Shown here one piece after another: positions 63,931-64,000 of a stretch of 64,000 bases of DNA (position 1 is its first letter; every line of letters begins with the position of its first letter). The stretch spans positions 411,725-475,724 of the forward strand of contig NZ_JACFTB010000004.1 of NCBI RefSeq assembly GCF_014281965.1, written 5' to 3'. This DNA is from Rhodococcus sp. BP22 (GTDB lineage Bacteria; Actinomycetota; Actinomycetes; Mycobacteriales; Mycobacteriaceae). The notes beneath the pieces were generated by a model. That model saw nothing but the letters and a program-made list of their open reading frames with translations, searched no databases and was not told the origin of the DNA. The position numbers were made by a program, and so were the translations under genes.

Positions 63931-64000
63931 TATCCAAGTCAGAGCGAGCCGGACACCGACCTGGTCTTCACGGACTGGGACATGAGGTTGTACGGGGTTG

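Overview
The window is a high-GC actinobacterial chromosome segment, most likely Rhodococcus or a close relative in the Mycobacteriales. The evidence is the frequent GTG/TTG starts, four-base start/stop overlaps, an AUC-initiated infC, a CoaE-GrpB fusion, and a gene order that, from memory, follows the Mycobacterium tuberculosis stretch from pdtaR (Rv1626) to tyrS (Rv1689): pdtaR, polA, rpsA, coaE, uvrB, usp, MBL hydrolase, uvrA, infC-rpmI-rplT, an rRNA methyltransferase, pheST, argCJBDFRGH, the hydrolase/acyl-CoA-synthetase-like gene, the Trm112 gene, TetR plus ABC exporter, mpg, tyrS. No phage, insertion sequence, CRISPR array or rRNA gene is visible. It is ordinary core chromosome with accessory insertions.

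Region 1 (1-3.5 kb) looks like a small stress module: a group III truncated haemoglobin and a SufR-like HTH regulator with three conserved cysteines on the minus strand, diverging from a cupin/degenerate hemerythrin-like/DUF2249 protein and a four-helix membrane protein. The same 11-bp promoter element lies exactly five bases before the ATG of the regulator and of the DUF2249 gene, predicting two matched leaderless transcripts. A 77-nt tRNA with a leucine CAA anticodon but a short class I variable loop follows, then the ANTAR regulator PdtaR.

Region 2 (4.4-20.6 kb) holds a branched-chain amino acid ABC system (lipoprotein on +, livHMGF on -), separated by a rhodanese gene broken by an internal deletion. 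LivH carries an extra N-terminal signal sequence and exported domain. Then come polA, thioredoxin, an FtrA-like regulator, a 2H phosphoesterase, an isocitrate/isopropylmalate-type dehydrogenase, a polar amino acid ABC operon and a methyltransferase.

Region 3 (20.6-40.5 kb) contains rpsA, coaE, uvrB and uvrA, interspersed with two unusual proteins: a secreted-type alpha/beta hydrolase fused to an ABC ATPase, encoded with its permease, and a DoxX protein whose C-terminal half is a strictly regular 11-residue repeat. A universal stress protein and a HelR-type RNA polymerase recycling ATPase lie between them.

Region 4 (40.5-56.2 kb) is translation and arginine synthesis: infC behind a long leader containing an intrinsic terminator and a possible leader ORF, then rpmI, rplT, the methyltransferase, pheST, one unrecognised gene, and a compact argCJBDFR-argGH cluster that probably starts as a leaderless mRNA under an ArgR-like site.

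Region 5 (56.2-64 kb) has a lipid-related fusion protein whose adenylation-domain motifs are eroded, the Trm112-like gene, a TetR-controlled ABC exporter with paired palindromes at its promoter, mpg and tyrS. The window ends with a strong promoter firing outward, possibly for an rRNA operon beyond the edge.
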